Shown here: positions 26,569 through 35,724 of the stretch, piece by piece
How the letters are laid out: every line of letters starts with the position of its first letter
Numbering within the stretch: the stretch's first letter is position 1
From: Natrialba hulunbeirensis JCM 10989
GTDB lineage: Archaea; Halobacteriota; Halobacteria; Halobacteriales; Natrialbaceae
NCBI RefSeq assembly: GCF_000337575.1
Contig: NZ_AOIM01000043.1
Coordinates: 79,942-126,334, forward strand
Direction: 5' to 3'
Length of the DNA: 46,393 nt
Notes under the pieces: model-generated
Told to the model about the DNA's origin: nothing
Seen by the model: the letters and a program-made list of their open reading frames with translations, nothing else
Database searches by the model: none
Made by a program: the position numbers and the translations under genes

Positions 26569-28356
26569 ATGAAACGGGTCGCTCCGTCGGTGACACGACG
26601 GTCCCTCCTTGCCGGCGCAAGCGGTGTCGGGTTGAGCGCACTCGCTGGCTGTTCGGAGCGATTCTGGTCGCGAGCGGAGAACACCAGCCCTGAGCAGGTC
26701 GAACTCACGATCAAGACGGTTCCCGCCGACGACGATGCAATTGCGGCGATGATTATGAGTCAACTTCGTGAGAACCTGCAGGCTGCCGGGATCGATGCGA
26801 CTCACGAACCGATCACCGAAGCGGAACTGTACCGTGACGTGTTGATCGACGGCGACTACGACGTGTTCGTCGTCAAACACCCTGGCATCGACGAGTACGA
26901 TGCGCTCCATGGGCTGCTCCACTCTCAGTTCGTCGCGGAACGGGGCTGGCAGAATCCCTTTCACTTCTCCGACGTTGGCGTCGACGAGTTACTCGAGCGC
27001 CAACGGACGACCGACGGCGACGCGCGCGAGGAGTCGCTGACAGAACTGTTCGACTACCTGCTCGAAACGGCACCGTTTACGACTGTCGCGTACCCCGATC
27101 GCATCGGTGGCGCGCAGGAACAACTCTCGCTCTCGCGTCCGCCCCGTCGGGCGATCGAGTTCGTCGATATCTTGTCCCAGGAGTTCGACGACGGACCGTT
27201 CGACCGACCGCTCGAAATCGGCGTCTACGGCGAGGCACTGACCGACCGACTGAACCCGCTCGTCGTCGACCGCAATCGCATCCAGGGGTTGCTTGGACTG
27301 CTGTACGATCCACTTGCGCGCCGGTCAACCACCGACACGCACGAGCCAGGCGAGCCAGCGACGTACGAACCGTGGCTGGCAGAGCAAATCGAGTGGGACG
27401 ATGACGGCGGCCTCACCGCGACGGTGACGCTTCGTGATGGACTGCGCTGGCACGACGACGAACGCCTTGACGCCGACGATGTCGCCTTCACGTTCCGGTT
27501 CATCGAGGATACCTCCCTCGGTGACGTCGAGGGAACGGTCCCCGCTCCACGGTACCGGGACCGACAGACACTCCTCGAGAACACCGGCCGAATCGAGGTC
27601 ATCGACGATCGGACACTCGAGTTACCGTTCGGGTCGACCGGACGTCCTGCGGCGGTGCGTGCGCTCTCGGTACCGATTCTGCCGGAGCATATCTGGGATC
27701 CACGGTCCGAAGTCATCGCTGAACGCCAGACTCGAGCGCTCGTTGCGGACAACGACGAACCGGTCGGCTCCGGGCTGTTCGAGTTCGGTGAGACGTCGAT
27801 GGACGAACTCGTCCTCGAGCCGTTCGAGGACCACGTGCTCCGGTCGGCTGATGTCCCGAACAGACCGAGCGTACTCGAGAACTTTCCGCAGTTCGAGGGG
27901 ATCAGGTACCAGATCGAGCCGAACGTGGGTGCGATGCTCGATTCGCTTGCCGATGGTGCCGTCGACGTGACAGCCAATGCGGTTCCGCCTGACGAAGTCG
28001 CAACGATTACCGATGCGAGCGGCGTCTCGACGACGACGACGTCGACGACGTCGTTCTACATGGTCGGCTACAATATCCACCACCCGGAGCTTGGCAATCC
28101 GAACGTTCGACAGATCCTCTCGCAGTTGATCGACCGCGAGTACGTCGTCTCTGAGTTCTTCAACGGGTTCGCGGAAGAGCCAACGCGGAGCAACGAACTG
28201 TTCGGCTCGCGGGGGCAAACTCACCTCGACGGCACGGAGTCGACGATGCCACTCTCGGTGTTCCCGGGATCGGACGGCGAAATTGACCCCGAACGCGTTC
28301 GCCAGTTGTTCGTGGAGGTGGGCTACCAGTACGACGACGGGGCCCTTCTCAAGTAG
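26569..28356 (+). CDS. Peptide/solute-binding lipoprotein, family 5, lobes apparently permuted
   Basis: This is a 595-residue Tat-exported lipoprotein: TRRSLLAGASGVGLSALAGC, with the lipid Cys near residue 27. The mature part is SBP family 5. The block with GDYDVFVVKHPG (about 95) and GWQNPFHFSD (about 126), which resembles the C-terminal lobe of normal members, comes first (about 40-210). The N-lobe text LEIGVYGEALTDRLNP (about 213) and VTLRDGLRWHDDERLDADDV (about 284-303) comes after it, and the protein ends at RVRQLFVEVGYQYDDG, where the C-lobe would normally start. This looks like a circular permutation. No permease or ATPase adjoins, so it is an orphan. Substrate unknown. Confidence 0.85.
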   Translation: MKRVAPSVTRRSLLAGASGVGLSALAGCSERFWSRAENTSPEQVELTIKTVPADDDAIAAMIMSQLRENLQAAGIDATHEPITEAELYRDVLIDGDYDVFVVKHPGIDEYDALHGLLHSQFVAERGWQNPFHFSDVGVDELLERQRTTDGDAREESLTELFDYLLETAPFTTVAYPDRIGGAQEQLSLSRPPRRAIEFVDILSQEFDDGPFDRPLEIGVYGEALTDRLNPLVVDRNRIQGLLGLLYDPLARRSTTDTHEPGEPATYEPWLAEQIEWDDDGGLTATVTLRDGLRWHDDERLDADDVAFTFRFIEDTSLGDVEGTVPAPRYRDRQTLLENTGRIEVIDDRTLELPFGSTGRPAAVRALSVPILPEHIWDPRSEVIAERQTRALVADNDEPVGSGLFEFGETSMDELVLEPFEDHVLRSADVPNRPSVLENFPQFEGIRYQIEPNVGAMLDSLADGAVDVTANAVPPDEVATITDASGVSTTTTSTTSFYMVGYNIHHPELGNPNVRQILSQLIDREYVVSEFFNGFAEEPTRSNELFGSRGQTHLDGTESTMPLSVFPGSDGEIDPERVRQLFVEVGYQYDDGALLK

Positions 28357-28440
28357 TTGGGGAGAGCCAGTCCGGTTTCGCCCTGTGAGGACTCCGCGCT
28401 TTGCTGTCGACCAGTCGAGAGGGCACGCAGGACCGGACGC

Positions 28441-28446
28441 TATTAA
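28441..28446 (+). promoter_or_regulatory. TATA box of the PAP2 gene
   Basis: TATTAA is 30-35 nt before the ATG at 28476. It overlaps the alternative upstream ATG (28446), which argues for the downstream start. Confidence 0.5.
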
Positions 28447-28475
28447 TGCTCGGCAATCGTAGTTTGCGTTCCCGG

Positions 28476-29351
28476 ATGACTCTCGTCAGCGTCGTATTTG
28501 ATCTTGCCCTCGTGGTCGCGACGATGCTCGCCACGGCGACACTGGTTATTGTCGGTCCACGGCAGATTGCGGCCGCGATTCGCGACGCTCGCTGGCGACT
28601 CGAGGTGTGTCTGCTCCCGCTTGCAGTGTTAGCGCTCGTGCTGTTCATACGCTGGTCGACGGTCGACGTCGTCATCAGACTCGAGCGCCGAGTCCTTGGC
28701 AACAACATCACGCCACAGCTGTTCGAACTCGAACAGTTCCTCTTCCCGCAGAACCCTGTAACCGTCCTGCAGACGTTCGCATCGCCGGCGCTCACCGAGT
28801 TCTTCGTCTTCGTCTACATCTACGGCTATGCGTTCTTACTTTTGTTCCCGTTTATTGCGTACTTCGCACTGTCGAACATGGACGACCTCTCGACGCTGAT
28901 TCTTGCGTTCACCGCGAACTACGCAATCGGGCTTACCTTCTACATTCTGTTCATCGCGTACGGGCCACGAAACTTCGATCCACTCCTGTTCGAACCGCTG
29001 CTCTACGACGTCTTCCCGCAGTCACGATCACTGACCAACCAGGTCAACCAGAACACCAACGTCTTCCCGTCACTGCATACGTCGCTGTCGATGACGGTGT
29101 TCTTCCTGGCGTGGCTCACACGCGAGAAGTACCCGCTGTGGGTCCCCGTCTCGGGCGTGCTGGCGATCAGCGTCGTCGTCTCGACGATGTATCTCGGTAT
29201 CCACTGGTTCTCGGATGTCGTCGCCGGAACGATGCTCGCCCTGATTAGCGTCTACATCGGCCGTACCTACACGGTCCGTGGCATCCACCGCTCGATTCGC
29301 CGCTATCTCGATTCTCGATTTGGCGATCGCGGGTCGGCAGGCCAACAGTGA
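28476..29351 (+). CDS. PAP2-superfamily membrane phosphatase
   Basis: This is a 291-residue protein with about six to seven membrane helices. The PAP2 motifs are VFPSLHTSLS (about 194-203, motif with PSxH) and GIHWFSDVVAG (about 240-250, motif with HxxxD). The first motif (Lys/Arg-rich) is less clear. The inositol-phosphotransferase/Aur1 type of PAP2 protein has a similar layout, so a lipid phosphatase or transferase is possible. The active site would face the outer surface. It lies 119 nt after the peptide-binding lipoprotein, on the same strand, and may have its own promoter (28441-28446). Confidence 0.85.
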   Translation: MTLVSVVFDLALVVATMLATATLVIVGPRQIAAAIRDARWRLEVCLLPLAVLALVLFIRWSTVDVVIRLERRVLGNNITPQLFELEQFLFPQNPVTVLQTFASPALTEFFVFVYIYGYAFLLLFPFIAYFALSNMDDLSTLILAFTANYAIGLTFYILFIAYGPRNFDPLLFEPLLYDVFPQSRSLTNQVNQNTNVFPSLHTSLSMTVFFLAWLTREKYPLWVPVSGVLAISVVVSTMYLGIHWFSDVVAGTMLALISVYIGRTYTVRGIHRSIRRYLDSRFGDRGSAGQQ

Positions 29352-29504
29352 TTCACCGGCGAATTCGCAAGTGACTGCCAATCGTCGCCAGCCTTCGATA
29401 ATCAACCCTAGTGGTTGCAAACGGGGCCTGAGAGACACGCTCAGTGCTGTCCCGTACTGATGACTGCCAGTATCCTTATCCCTTGGAGCCTCCTAGCCAT
29501 CGAT

Positions 29505-29879
29505 ATGTCCTCTCCCGACGATACGTCGCCACCCGGATCTGGGCTCGAGGGAGCGGTATCTCCGAGCCAGGCGATCATCGAAGCCGTCGCCGCTCGCGAG
29601 GGGGTCGACCCAACCGAGATCGAGCCACCGGCGTACGAGCCGTTGTACTCTGTTATCAACCCGGAAGCTCTCGACTCACTGTTCAGAGACGCCGCCGCTC
29701 ACTCGTCACCTCGGTCCCGTTCTCGGGAAACACAGACCGACGCACCACCTGCGGCTTCGTCACAAACTGGAACGAGGACGCTCGGCCGCGTCGAACTCGA
29801 GTACGAGGGGTATTTGATCACCGTCTACAGCAATGGACAGGTCGAACTCGAGGAGTCGACATCGAGCGATTCAGCCTGA
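29505..29879 (+). CDS. HalOD1 output domain protein
   Basis: This is a 124-residue protein. A short disordered start is followed by the HalOD1 pattern: AIIEAVAAREGVDPTEIEPPAYEPLYSVINPEALDSLF is the front helix-loop part (about 21-60), and VELEYEGYLITVYSNGQVELEE the final strands (about 95-118). The linker between them is Ser, Arg and Thr-rich. HalOD1 proteins are haloarchaeal and are often attached to signal-transduction proteins, but small solitary ones are common. No sensor is fused here. Start at 29505 is the Met closest to the domain. Confidence 0.85.
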   Translation: MSSPDDTSPPGSGLEGAVSPSQAIIEAVAAREGVDPTEIEPPAYEPLYSVINPEALDSLFRDAAAHSSPRSRSRETQTDAPPAASSQTGTRTLGRVELEYEGYLITVYSNGQVELEESTSSDSA

Positions 29880-29965
29880 GTCGTTCGCTGGCTCAGTAGT
29901 ACGGTCGCCTTTTGGTTGTCGGTCGTCTCCATCGCTTTCCAGCACGGCCCGGTACTGACTCCGAC

Positions 29966-30031
29966 TCCTATTCCTATTCCTATTCCTATTCCTATTCCTA
30001 TTCCTATTCCTATTCCTATTCCTATTCCTAT
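29966..30031. repeat. 6-bp tandem repeat (TCCTAT), 11 copies
   Basis: Eleven perfect copies occupy 29966-30031, followed by TCCTCCTCC. The array is 8 nt beyond the stop codon of the minus-strand isomerase gene (stop 30040-30042) and would be in the 3' end of its transcript. Reading through the stop would produce a Gly-Ile repeat, so it is not considered coding. Confidence 0.97.
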
Positions 30032-30039
30032 TCCTCCTC

Positions 30040-31008
30040 CTACTCGGCCCAGTAGGCCTCCCCAGGTTCCGTCTCGAAGAGTGCGCGCTGGAGGAGACCG
30101 ATGGCCTTCTCGAGTCCCTCGCGGGAACTCGTGAGTGAGTCTTCGTGTTCGATGCTGAGGGTGCCATCGTAGCCGACCATCCGCAGGGTCGAGACGATAT
30201 CTTTCCAGTGGGCTTCGCCGTGGCCGTAGCCGACCGAGCGGAATAGCCACGAGCGGTTCGGTTCGTCGTCGTAGGCCGTTGTATCGAGAACGCCCTTCTC
30301 GCGAGCCTGCGCGTCGTAGAGTTTGGTGTCTTTCGCGTGGGCGTGGTAGATCGCATCGCGCTCGCCCAGGTAGCGAATCGCGTCGGTGATCGTGATCCCC
30401 TGCCAGTAGAGGTGGGAGGGATCGAGGTTTGCCCCGATTCGCTCGCCGGTCTCCTCGCGCAGGCGGACCATTCCGTGGGGTTCGTAGACCAGCATGTTGG
30501 GGTGCATCTCGATGGCGACATCGACATCGTGCTCGTCTGCATGGTCGGCGAGATCCGTCCAGTAGTCGACGGCCACGTCCCACTGGTAGGACAGCGCCTC
30601 GTCGTGTTCGGGCGGCCACGGTGCCGTGATCCAGTTTGGGACCTCGTCGTTCGGCCCGCCTGCCGGCAGACCTGAGAAGCAGGTCACGACACCGACATCG
30701 AGTTGATCGGCCAACTCGATCGCCTCGCGGAGTTCGGTGTCCGCGGTCGCCGCCCGCTCGTCGTCCGGATGGAGCGGGTTGTTGTGCGTCGCGAGCGCAC
30801 TGATCTCGAGTCCGTACTCGTCGAGCAAATCCTGCAATTCCGTCTGTGCGTCCTCGTCGTCGAGGAACTCCGCGCGGGGAAGATGATCCTCTCCGGGGTG
30901 GCCACCGACGCCCGGCTCGAGTGCGTCGACGCCCTGGTCGGCGAGATACGAGAGCGCGCCCTCGAGTGACTCATCAGCCAGCGGTGGGGTGTGAACGCCG
31001 AGTTGCAT
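30040..31008 (-). CDS. Sugar phosphate isomerase/epimerase, TIM-barrel (AP-endonuclease 2 fold)
   Basis: This is a 322-residue TIM-barrel of the xylose-isomerase-like group. Candidate metal ligands are Glu in VAIEMHPN (about 163), Asp in ANLDPSHLYWQG (about 195), His in YHAHAKDT (about 226) and Glu in LSIEHEDS (about 283); the AHAKDT and NLDPSH stretches are typical. It follows the Gfo/Idh oxidoreductase gene with a 59-nt gap, in line with the sugar cassette. Members often isomerise or epimerise keto sugars or cyclitols. The exact substrate is unknown. It is the last gene of the cassette; the 6-bp repeat lies behind its stop. Confidence 0.9.
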   Translation of the reverse strand: MQLGVHTPPLADESLEGALSYLADQGVDALEPGVGGHPGEDHLPRAEFLDDEDAQTELQDLLDEYGLEISALATHNNPLHPDDERAATADTELREAIELADQLDVGVVTCFSGLPAGGPNDEVPNWITAPWPPEHDEALSYQWDVAVDYWTDLADHADEHDVDVAIEMHPNMLVYEPHGMVRLREETGERIGANLDPSHLYWQGITITDAIRYLGERDAIYHAHAKDTKLYDAQAREKGVLDTTAYDDEPNRSWLFRSVGYGHGEAHWKDIVSTLRMVGYDGTLSIEHEDSLTSSREGLEKAIGLLQRALFETEPGEAYWAE

Positions 31009-31067
31009 ACGGAGGGACGCACGAGCGTTGGTGAAATAAAACGGGGGTACGGCGGGCGGCCGTACCG

Positions 31068-32162
31068 CTACTCGTCGAACGAGACCGTCGCGTCTGCATC
31101 GCTCGAGCGGTAGATTCCGTCGATGACCTCCTGAACCAACAGCGCCTGCTCGATGCTTCCGTTCCCGCCATCCTTGCCACTCCCGTCGGTTTTGTCGTCC
31201 GCTCTACGAATTCGGTCGAAGAACGCCCGCTGCTCGGCCGTGTGTGTATCGTTCTGTCGAACATCGATCGACGTATTCTCGAGGTGTGAGGACCCCCTGG
31301 TGCTCGCAGAGTGAATCGTCAACCCGCCCTCGAGCAGGTCGAATCGGGCCGCAGCATCCGACCCACGGACGACGAACTCGTGGTTCGCCGGCCGATTCGT
31401 CGCCCAGGCGACCTCCAGACTGACCGTCCGGCCCTCGGCACAGCGAACGAACGCACTCGCCGAGTCGTCCACGTCGAACCCCCGCGGACCGGTATCCTCA
31501 CCCCACATCTCCAGATAGGCATACTCCTCACGTGAGCCGAACTCACTCCGCGCAATGCCTGATACCTCCGTGACTCGGGGGTACTCGAGTAGGTAGAGTG
31601 CGAGGTCGACGGCGTGGACGCCGAGGTCGATGAGCGCGCCGCCGCCGGCGATCTGGCGGCGGGTGAACCACGAGCCGCGGCCGGGGATACCCCGCCGCCG
31701 GACGTAGTTCGCTTCGACGTGGGTAATATCGCCGAGCTCGCCGCGGTCGATCCGGTCTTTGAGGATCTGAACGGTGTTCGCAAAGCGGTTGTTGAAGCCG
31801 ACCATGCAGACGCTCTCTGTCTCGCGCGCGGCGGCCGCGATCCGTGCGGCGCTCTCGTAGTCGTGAGCGAGGGGCTTTTCGAGAAGGACGTGGATGCCCT
31901 GCTCGAAGGCATCGACGGCGTACTCCTCGTGGTACTTGTTCGGCGTCGTGATGACGACGGCGTCGACCGTCTCGTACAGCTCCTGGTGGTCCTCGTAGAC
32001 GTCGACGTTGTATCGTCCGGCGAACCGCCGTCTGGCCTCTGCGGCGACGTCCATTCCACCGACGAGCGGAACCTCTAGCTCACGGAGGCGCTCGGCGTGG
32101 TACTGTCCGATGTTACCGAGACCCACAATTCCGGTCTCGATGTTGGAGCGGTCGTCTGTCAT
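31068..32162 (-). CDS. Gfo/Idh/MocA family oxidoreductase
   Basis: This is a 364-residue NAD(P)-dependent dehydrogenase. The Rossmann start is VGLGNIGQYHAERL (about 14-27); the EKPLAHD motif (near 95-101) carries the catalytic-region Lys; LIDLGVHAVDLALYLLEYP (about 178-196) has the His and Asp of the second domain. Members oxidise sugars, inositols or related compounds. It is downstream of the ABC transporter genes and upstream of the TIM-barrel isomerase. A separate promoter is possible (TATATG, 32192-32197, minus, about 30-36 nt before the start), with a second AT-rich element about 32208-32220. Confidence 0.93.
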   Translation of the reverse strand: MTDDRSNIETGIVGLGNIGQYHAERLRELEVPLVGGMDVAAEARRRFAGRYNVDVYEDHQELYETVDAVVITTPNKYHEEYAVDAFEQGIHVLLEKPLAHDYESAARIAAAARETESVCMVGFNNRFANTVQILKDRIDRGELGDITHVEANYVRRRGIPGRGSWFTRRQIAGGGALIDLGVHAVDLALYLLEYPRVTEVSGIARSEFGSREEYAYLEMWGEDTGPRGFDVDDSASAFVRCAEGRTVSLEVAWATNRPANHEFVVRGSDAAARFDLLEGGLTIHSASTRGSSHLENTSIDVRQNDTHTAEQRAFFDRIRRADDKTDGSGKDGGNGSIEQALLVQEVIDGIYRSSDADATVSFDE

Positions 32163-32191
32163 GGCAGGAATCTGGATGCCGATTTCGGACG

Positions 32192-32220
32192 CATATATCC
32201 TCTATCGCTATACTAAACCT
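32192..32220 (-). promoter_or_regulatory. Candidate internal promoter before the Gfo/Idh gene
   Basis: On the minus strand TATATG lies 30-36 nt before the ATG, and TTTAGTATA about 46-58 nt before it. They lie in the 96-nt gap after the ATPase gene, so the last two genes may be transcribed apart from the transporter genes. Confidence 0.45.
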
Positions 32221-32258
32221 TGGGGGCGAACCACCTTTTGTCCGTTGGTGGTCGGCGG

Positions 32259-33446
32259 TCAGCTGTCGGCCTCTGTTGCCGTCGGCCCGGAATCACTGTC
32301 TGAGCGCTCCGTTAGTCTGTGCCGGAGTGCGTTGCCCGTCGCCGTCTCGAAAAGATGGATCTTCGACCGGTCGAGGACGACGGCGACCTCTTTCCCCTCG
32401 TGGATGTCCGTATCCGGTGTCACGCTCATCAGCAACTGATTCGGCGCGGTCGCAGGCTCTTGTTCCATCGACCGGTCTGCGTCCTCCGAGAGGAGCAGGT
32501 AGACGAACACCTCATCACCCATCGGCTCCAGCACGTCAGCCGTCGCGTACAGTTCGTCCGTCTGCTCGGTGACGTCGTCGGCCGTTTCTACCAGATGTAC
32601 GTCTTCCGGTCGGACGCCGAGCGTCAGTGTGTCACCACGCTCGACCGACGGAACCAACTCTGGCTCGAACGCCACGTCGACGTTCTCCGACTCGAAGCCC
32701 GTCGCCGTGAGCTCACCCTCCACGAAATTCATCGACGGCGACCCGATGAACCCCGCGACGAACAGATTCGCTGGCTCGTTGTAGCACTCGAGTGGCGGCG
32801 CGAGTTGCTGGAGTTTGCCCTCGTTGAGGACGGCGATCCGGTTCGACATGGTCATCGCCTCGGCCTGGTCGTGGGTGACGTAGATGATGGTCGTCCCCAG
32901 TTCGCGGTGGAGGCGCTGAAGTTCGGTTCGCATGTGGACGCGCAGCTTGGCGTCCAGGTTGGCGAGCGGTTCGTCCATGAGAAAGACGTCGGGGTTGCGG
33001 ACGATGGCGCGGGCGATAGCGACGCGCTGGCGCTGGCCGCCGGACATCTCGTCGGGCATCCGGTCGAGCATGCCCTCTAACTGGACGATGTCGGCGGCCT
33101 GTTCGACGCGCCGGCGGACCTCCTCGTCGTCGTACTTTCGCAGCCGGAGGCCGAAGGAGATGTTTTCGAAAACGTCCATGTGGGGGAACAGCGCGATGTT
33201 CTGGAAGACCATCGCGACGCCACGGTCTTTCGGGGCCAGGTTCGTCACCTCTCGGTCGCCGATGTAGACTTTCCCCTCGGTCGGCTTCGTGAGGCCTGCG
33301 ACGGTCTCCATAGTGGTCGACTTGCCACAGCCGGAGGGGCCGACGAACGTGACGAACTCGCCGTCTTCGATCTCCATCGAGACGTCGTCGACTGCGGTGA
33401 CGTCTTCGTAGCGTTTCGTAATGTGTTCGAGTTGAATGCGTGCCAT
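32259..33446 (-). CDS. Sugar ABC transporter ATP-binding protein (MalK/UgpC type)
   Basis: This is a 395-residue ATPase. Walker A GPSGCGKST (about 36-44), signature [14 protein letters not shown] (about 134-147), Walker B VFLMDEPLANLDAKLR (about 155-170), and H-loop IIYVTHDQAEAMTM (about 186-199). The C-terminal ~140 residues are the OB-like MalK/TOBE region, typical of sugar importers. Start at 33446 (MARIQLEHITKRYEDVTAV) is the family start; a longer reading of 8 residues is possible. It lies 20 nt after the permease gene and completes the transporter. Confidence 0.93.
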   Translation of the reverse strand: MARIQLEHITKRYEDVTAVDDVSMEIEDGEFVTFVGPSGCGKSTTMETVAGLTKPTEGKVYIGDREVTNLAPKDRGVAMVFQNIALFPHMDVFENISFGLRLRKYDDEEVRRRVEQAADIVQLEGMLDRMPDEMSGGQRQRVAIARAIVRNPDVFLMDEPLANLDAKLRVHMRTELQRLHRELGTTIIYVTHDQAEAMTMSNRIAVLNEGKLQQLAPPLECYNEPANLFVAGFIGSPSMNFVEGELTATGFESENVDVAFEPELVPSVERGDTLTLGVRPEDVHLVETADDVTEQTDELYATADVLEPMGDEVFVYLLLSEDADRSMEQEPATAPNQLLMSVTPDTDIHEGKEVAVVLDRSKIHLFETATGNALRHRLTERSDSDSGPTATEADS

Positions 33447-33466
33447 AGTATGGTTTCCTCCGTTTC

Positions 33467-34660
33467 TCACTCCTTGAGCGCGCCTGCGGTCAGACCGCTA
33501 ACGATCTTTTCCTGCGCGATGATGACGAGAATCGCAACGGGGATCACCCCGATGATGCTCGCTGCCGCCATCAGGTGGTACATCACCTCGTACTGGCCCT
33601 GGTAGCCGAGGATGCCCTCGAGTATCGGGGCCCAGTTCTCCGGTTGGCCGTCGGTCATCAGGAACGAGAAGAAGAACTCGTTGTAGACGGCGATGAACGT
33701 CAACACGCCGGCGGTCGCGACGCCGGGCGCTGACAGCGGGATAATGACCCGGAACAGCGCGCCGAGTCGTGTGGTCCCCTCGACGCGGGCTGCATCCTCC
33801 AGGCCGTCCGGGATCTGCGAGTAGAACGTCGTGAGGATGAAAATGGCGAGGGGCATGAAGATCGCCGACAGGGGTAACACCATCGCGCCGGGCGTGTTGT
33901 AGAGACTGCCGTCGCCGGTAATCGGCTCGAGCGCGGCGAACTGCGTGTTGAACAGGTCGTTCAGCGGGATGAAAAAGGCCGCCGGCGGGAAGAACGATAT
34001 CACCAGCACGAGCAGCATGAGCGGAATCTTCCCGGGGAACTGGAGTCGGCCGAAGGCGTAGCCCGCGAGGCTGGCGATGACCAGGACGACGATGGTCGAG
34101 GCCGTCGCGATCACGAAGCTGTTGAAGACGTACCAGTGGAACGGCAGTACCTGGAAGACCTCGACGAACGCGCCGGGGTTGAAGCCGTTCGGTGTGAGGA
34201 TGATGTCCTGTTGCTGTCCTTCTGGTGTCAGCGCGACCATAAGCAGCCAGTAGAACGGGAACAGCGTCGTGAACAGGAAGAAGATCGTCGCCGTGTAGAA
34301 CATCGCCCGGTAGGCACGGTCCGGGTTGGAGATCGAACTCGCAACCCACCGCTGGAACGGGCCGCGGTCGAGTTCGGCGTCCTCACCCTCGATGAGGACG
34401 TTGCTTTGCTGTTGACCCGCTTCGGCGGATTGGCCGCCGTCCGTCGCTGTCGCACCGCCATCTGTCGCCGTCGAAGCCTGCTCGCGGGCGTATGTCCAGT
34501 GTTCGGGAACGCCGACGCCGTCGCCATCGGTGTTCGCTGGGTCGTCGGTTTCGGTGTCAGTCGGCGTTCCATCGGTTTCGGTGCTGGTCGGCGTCTCGTC
34601 GGCTTCGGTGTCGCTCGGCGTCTCGTCGATGTCGGTCTCATCCCTCCTCTCGTCGGTCAT
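33467..34660 (-). CDS. Sugar ABC transporter permease (MalG type) with an N-terminal extension
   Basis: This is a 397-residue inner-membrane permease. The first ~110 residues are hydrophilic and Thr, Asp, Glu-rich, with repeats of TETD and TPTD type. Six membrane helices follow. The cytoplasmic EAA loop is DGLEDAARVEGTTRLGALF (near 270-290). Such an extension is not usual for MalG-type permeases and may be haloarchaeal. It overlaps the stop of the MalF-type gene by one base (TGATG), so the two are coupled. It works with the MalF-type permease, ATPase and binding protein of the cassette. Confidence 0.93.
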   Translation of the reverse strand: MTDERRDETDIDETPSDTEADETPTSTETDGTPTDTETDDPANTDGDGVGVPEHWTYAREQASTATDGGATATDGGQSAEAGQQQSNVLIEGEDAELDRGPFQRWVASSISNPDRAYRAMFYTATIFFLFTTLFPFYWLLMVALTPEGQQQDIILTPNGFNPGAFVEVFQVLPFHWYVFNSFVIATASTIVVLVIASLAGYAFGRLQFPGKIPLMLLVLVISFFPPAAFFIPLNDLFNTQFAALEPITGDGSLYNTPGAMVLPLSAIFMPLAIFILTTFYSQIPDGLEDAARVEGTTRLGALFRVIIPLSAPGVATAGVLTFIAVYNEFFFSFLMTDGQPENWAPILEGILGYQGQYEVMYHLMAAASIIGVIPVAILVIIAQEKIVSGLTAGALKE

Positions 34661-35724
34661 CAGTACAGCCCTCCCTCGGTGTCACGGAAGAAGAACACGT
34701 ACACCGAGATGATCAGTCCGATCACGAGCGCGGTCGTGAACGCCACGGCAGCGGCAGTCGCGAAGATGCGCGTCCCACCGAACATGGCCTCGACGACGAG
34801 ACACGTGAGCGACGGGACGGTCGTACAGCCCGCGGTCGACTCAATCAGTCCGTAGACGCGCATCGCGTCCATCGTCCGGAACAACATCGCGACGAGCAGG
34901 GCGGGCAGAACGAGCGGCAGCGTGATCAGCTTGAACCGCTGCCACGGCGAGGCACCCGCGACCCGCGCCACGTCGTACAGACTCCGGTCGACGCTCTGGA
35001 GGCCAGCCAGGATCAACAGCGCCATGAACGCTGCCGATTTCCAGATGTCGGCGATGAGGATGATGATGAACGAATCGCGGCTGTCCGCCAGCGGATCGGC
35101 ACCGAAGACGCCGAGCCACTGCATGAGGTCGCTGCCGAAGCCGACCTCGGGCTGGAACAGCAGGAAGAAGATCATCCCCTGAATCACGATCGGCACGGCC
35201 CACGGGAGGATGATCGCGACCCGGACCCAGCGTCGGCCGTGGAAGTCCTGATCGAGCACGTACGCCTGCCCGAAGCCGATAACCGTCTCGAAGAACACGC
35301 TGATCACCGCGAACGCGAGCGTGACGAACAGCGCCTGCTGCAAGAATGGGACACCGAGTTCGACGAACGGGAACGAAGAGGTGACGCCGACGTCGAGGAA
35401 CTGCCGAGCGAGTCGTGCGTTCCCGGTCAAAATGTCGACGTAGTTCTCGATGCCGACGAACTCACCGAGCGGTTCCGCCCCGCGCGTCTCGTCCGCCCGC
35501 AGGGACATGATGAACGTCATGATGAGCGGGTAGAACGCGATCAGCGCGAGCAGAGCGAAGGCCGGAATCAGGAGAAGGTAGGCGTAGGCCGCCTCGCTCA
35601 AATTCTCCATCCAGTTGACGACGGGGTTGCCGGTACGGTCCTGTTCGGTGTCGATGTCGGTCTGTGTGCCGATCCCACCCTCGATATCCCCGGTCTCGGT
35701 GCCGCCATCAGGCTCACTCGCCAT
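34660..35724 (-). CDS. Sugar ABC transporter permease (MalF type)
   Basis: This is a 354-residue permease with six to seven membrane helices (first near 52-75). The EAA-like cytoplasmic loop is SLYDVARVAGASPWQRFKLI (about 249-268). An acidic N-terminal stretch (about 1-35, EPDGGTETGDIEGG) precedes the first helix. It overlaps the binding protein gene by 11 nt and the MalG-type gene by 1 nt, so the transporter is one operon. The pair forms the channel of a carbohydrate importer. Confidence 0.93.
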   Translation of the reverse strand: MASEPDGGTETGDIEGGIGTQTDIDTEQDRTGNPVVNWMENLSEAAYAYLLLIPAFALLALIAFYPLIMTFIMSLRADETRGAEPLGEFVGIENYVDILTGNARLARQFLDVGVTSSFPFVELGVPFLQQALFVTLAFAVISVFFETVIGFGQAYVLDQDFHGRRWVRVAIILPWAVPIVIQGMIFFLLFQPEVGFGSDLMQWLGVFGADPLADSRDSFIIILIADIWKSAAFMALLILAGLQSVDRSLYDVARVAGASPWQRFKLITLPLVLPALLVAMLFRTMDAMRVYGLIESTAGCTTVPSLTCLVVEAMFGGTRIFATAAAVAFTTALVIGLIISVYVFFFRDTEGGLY

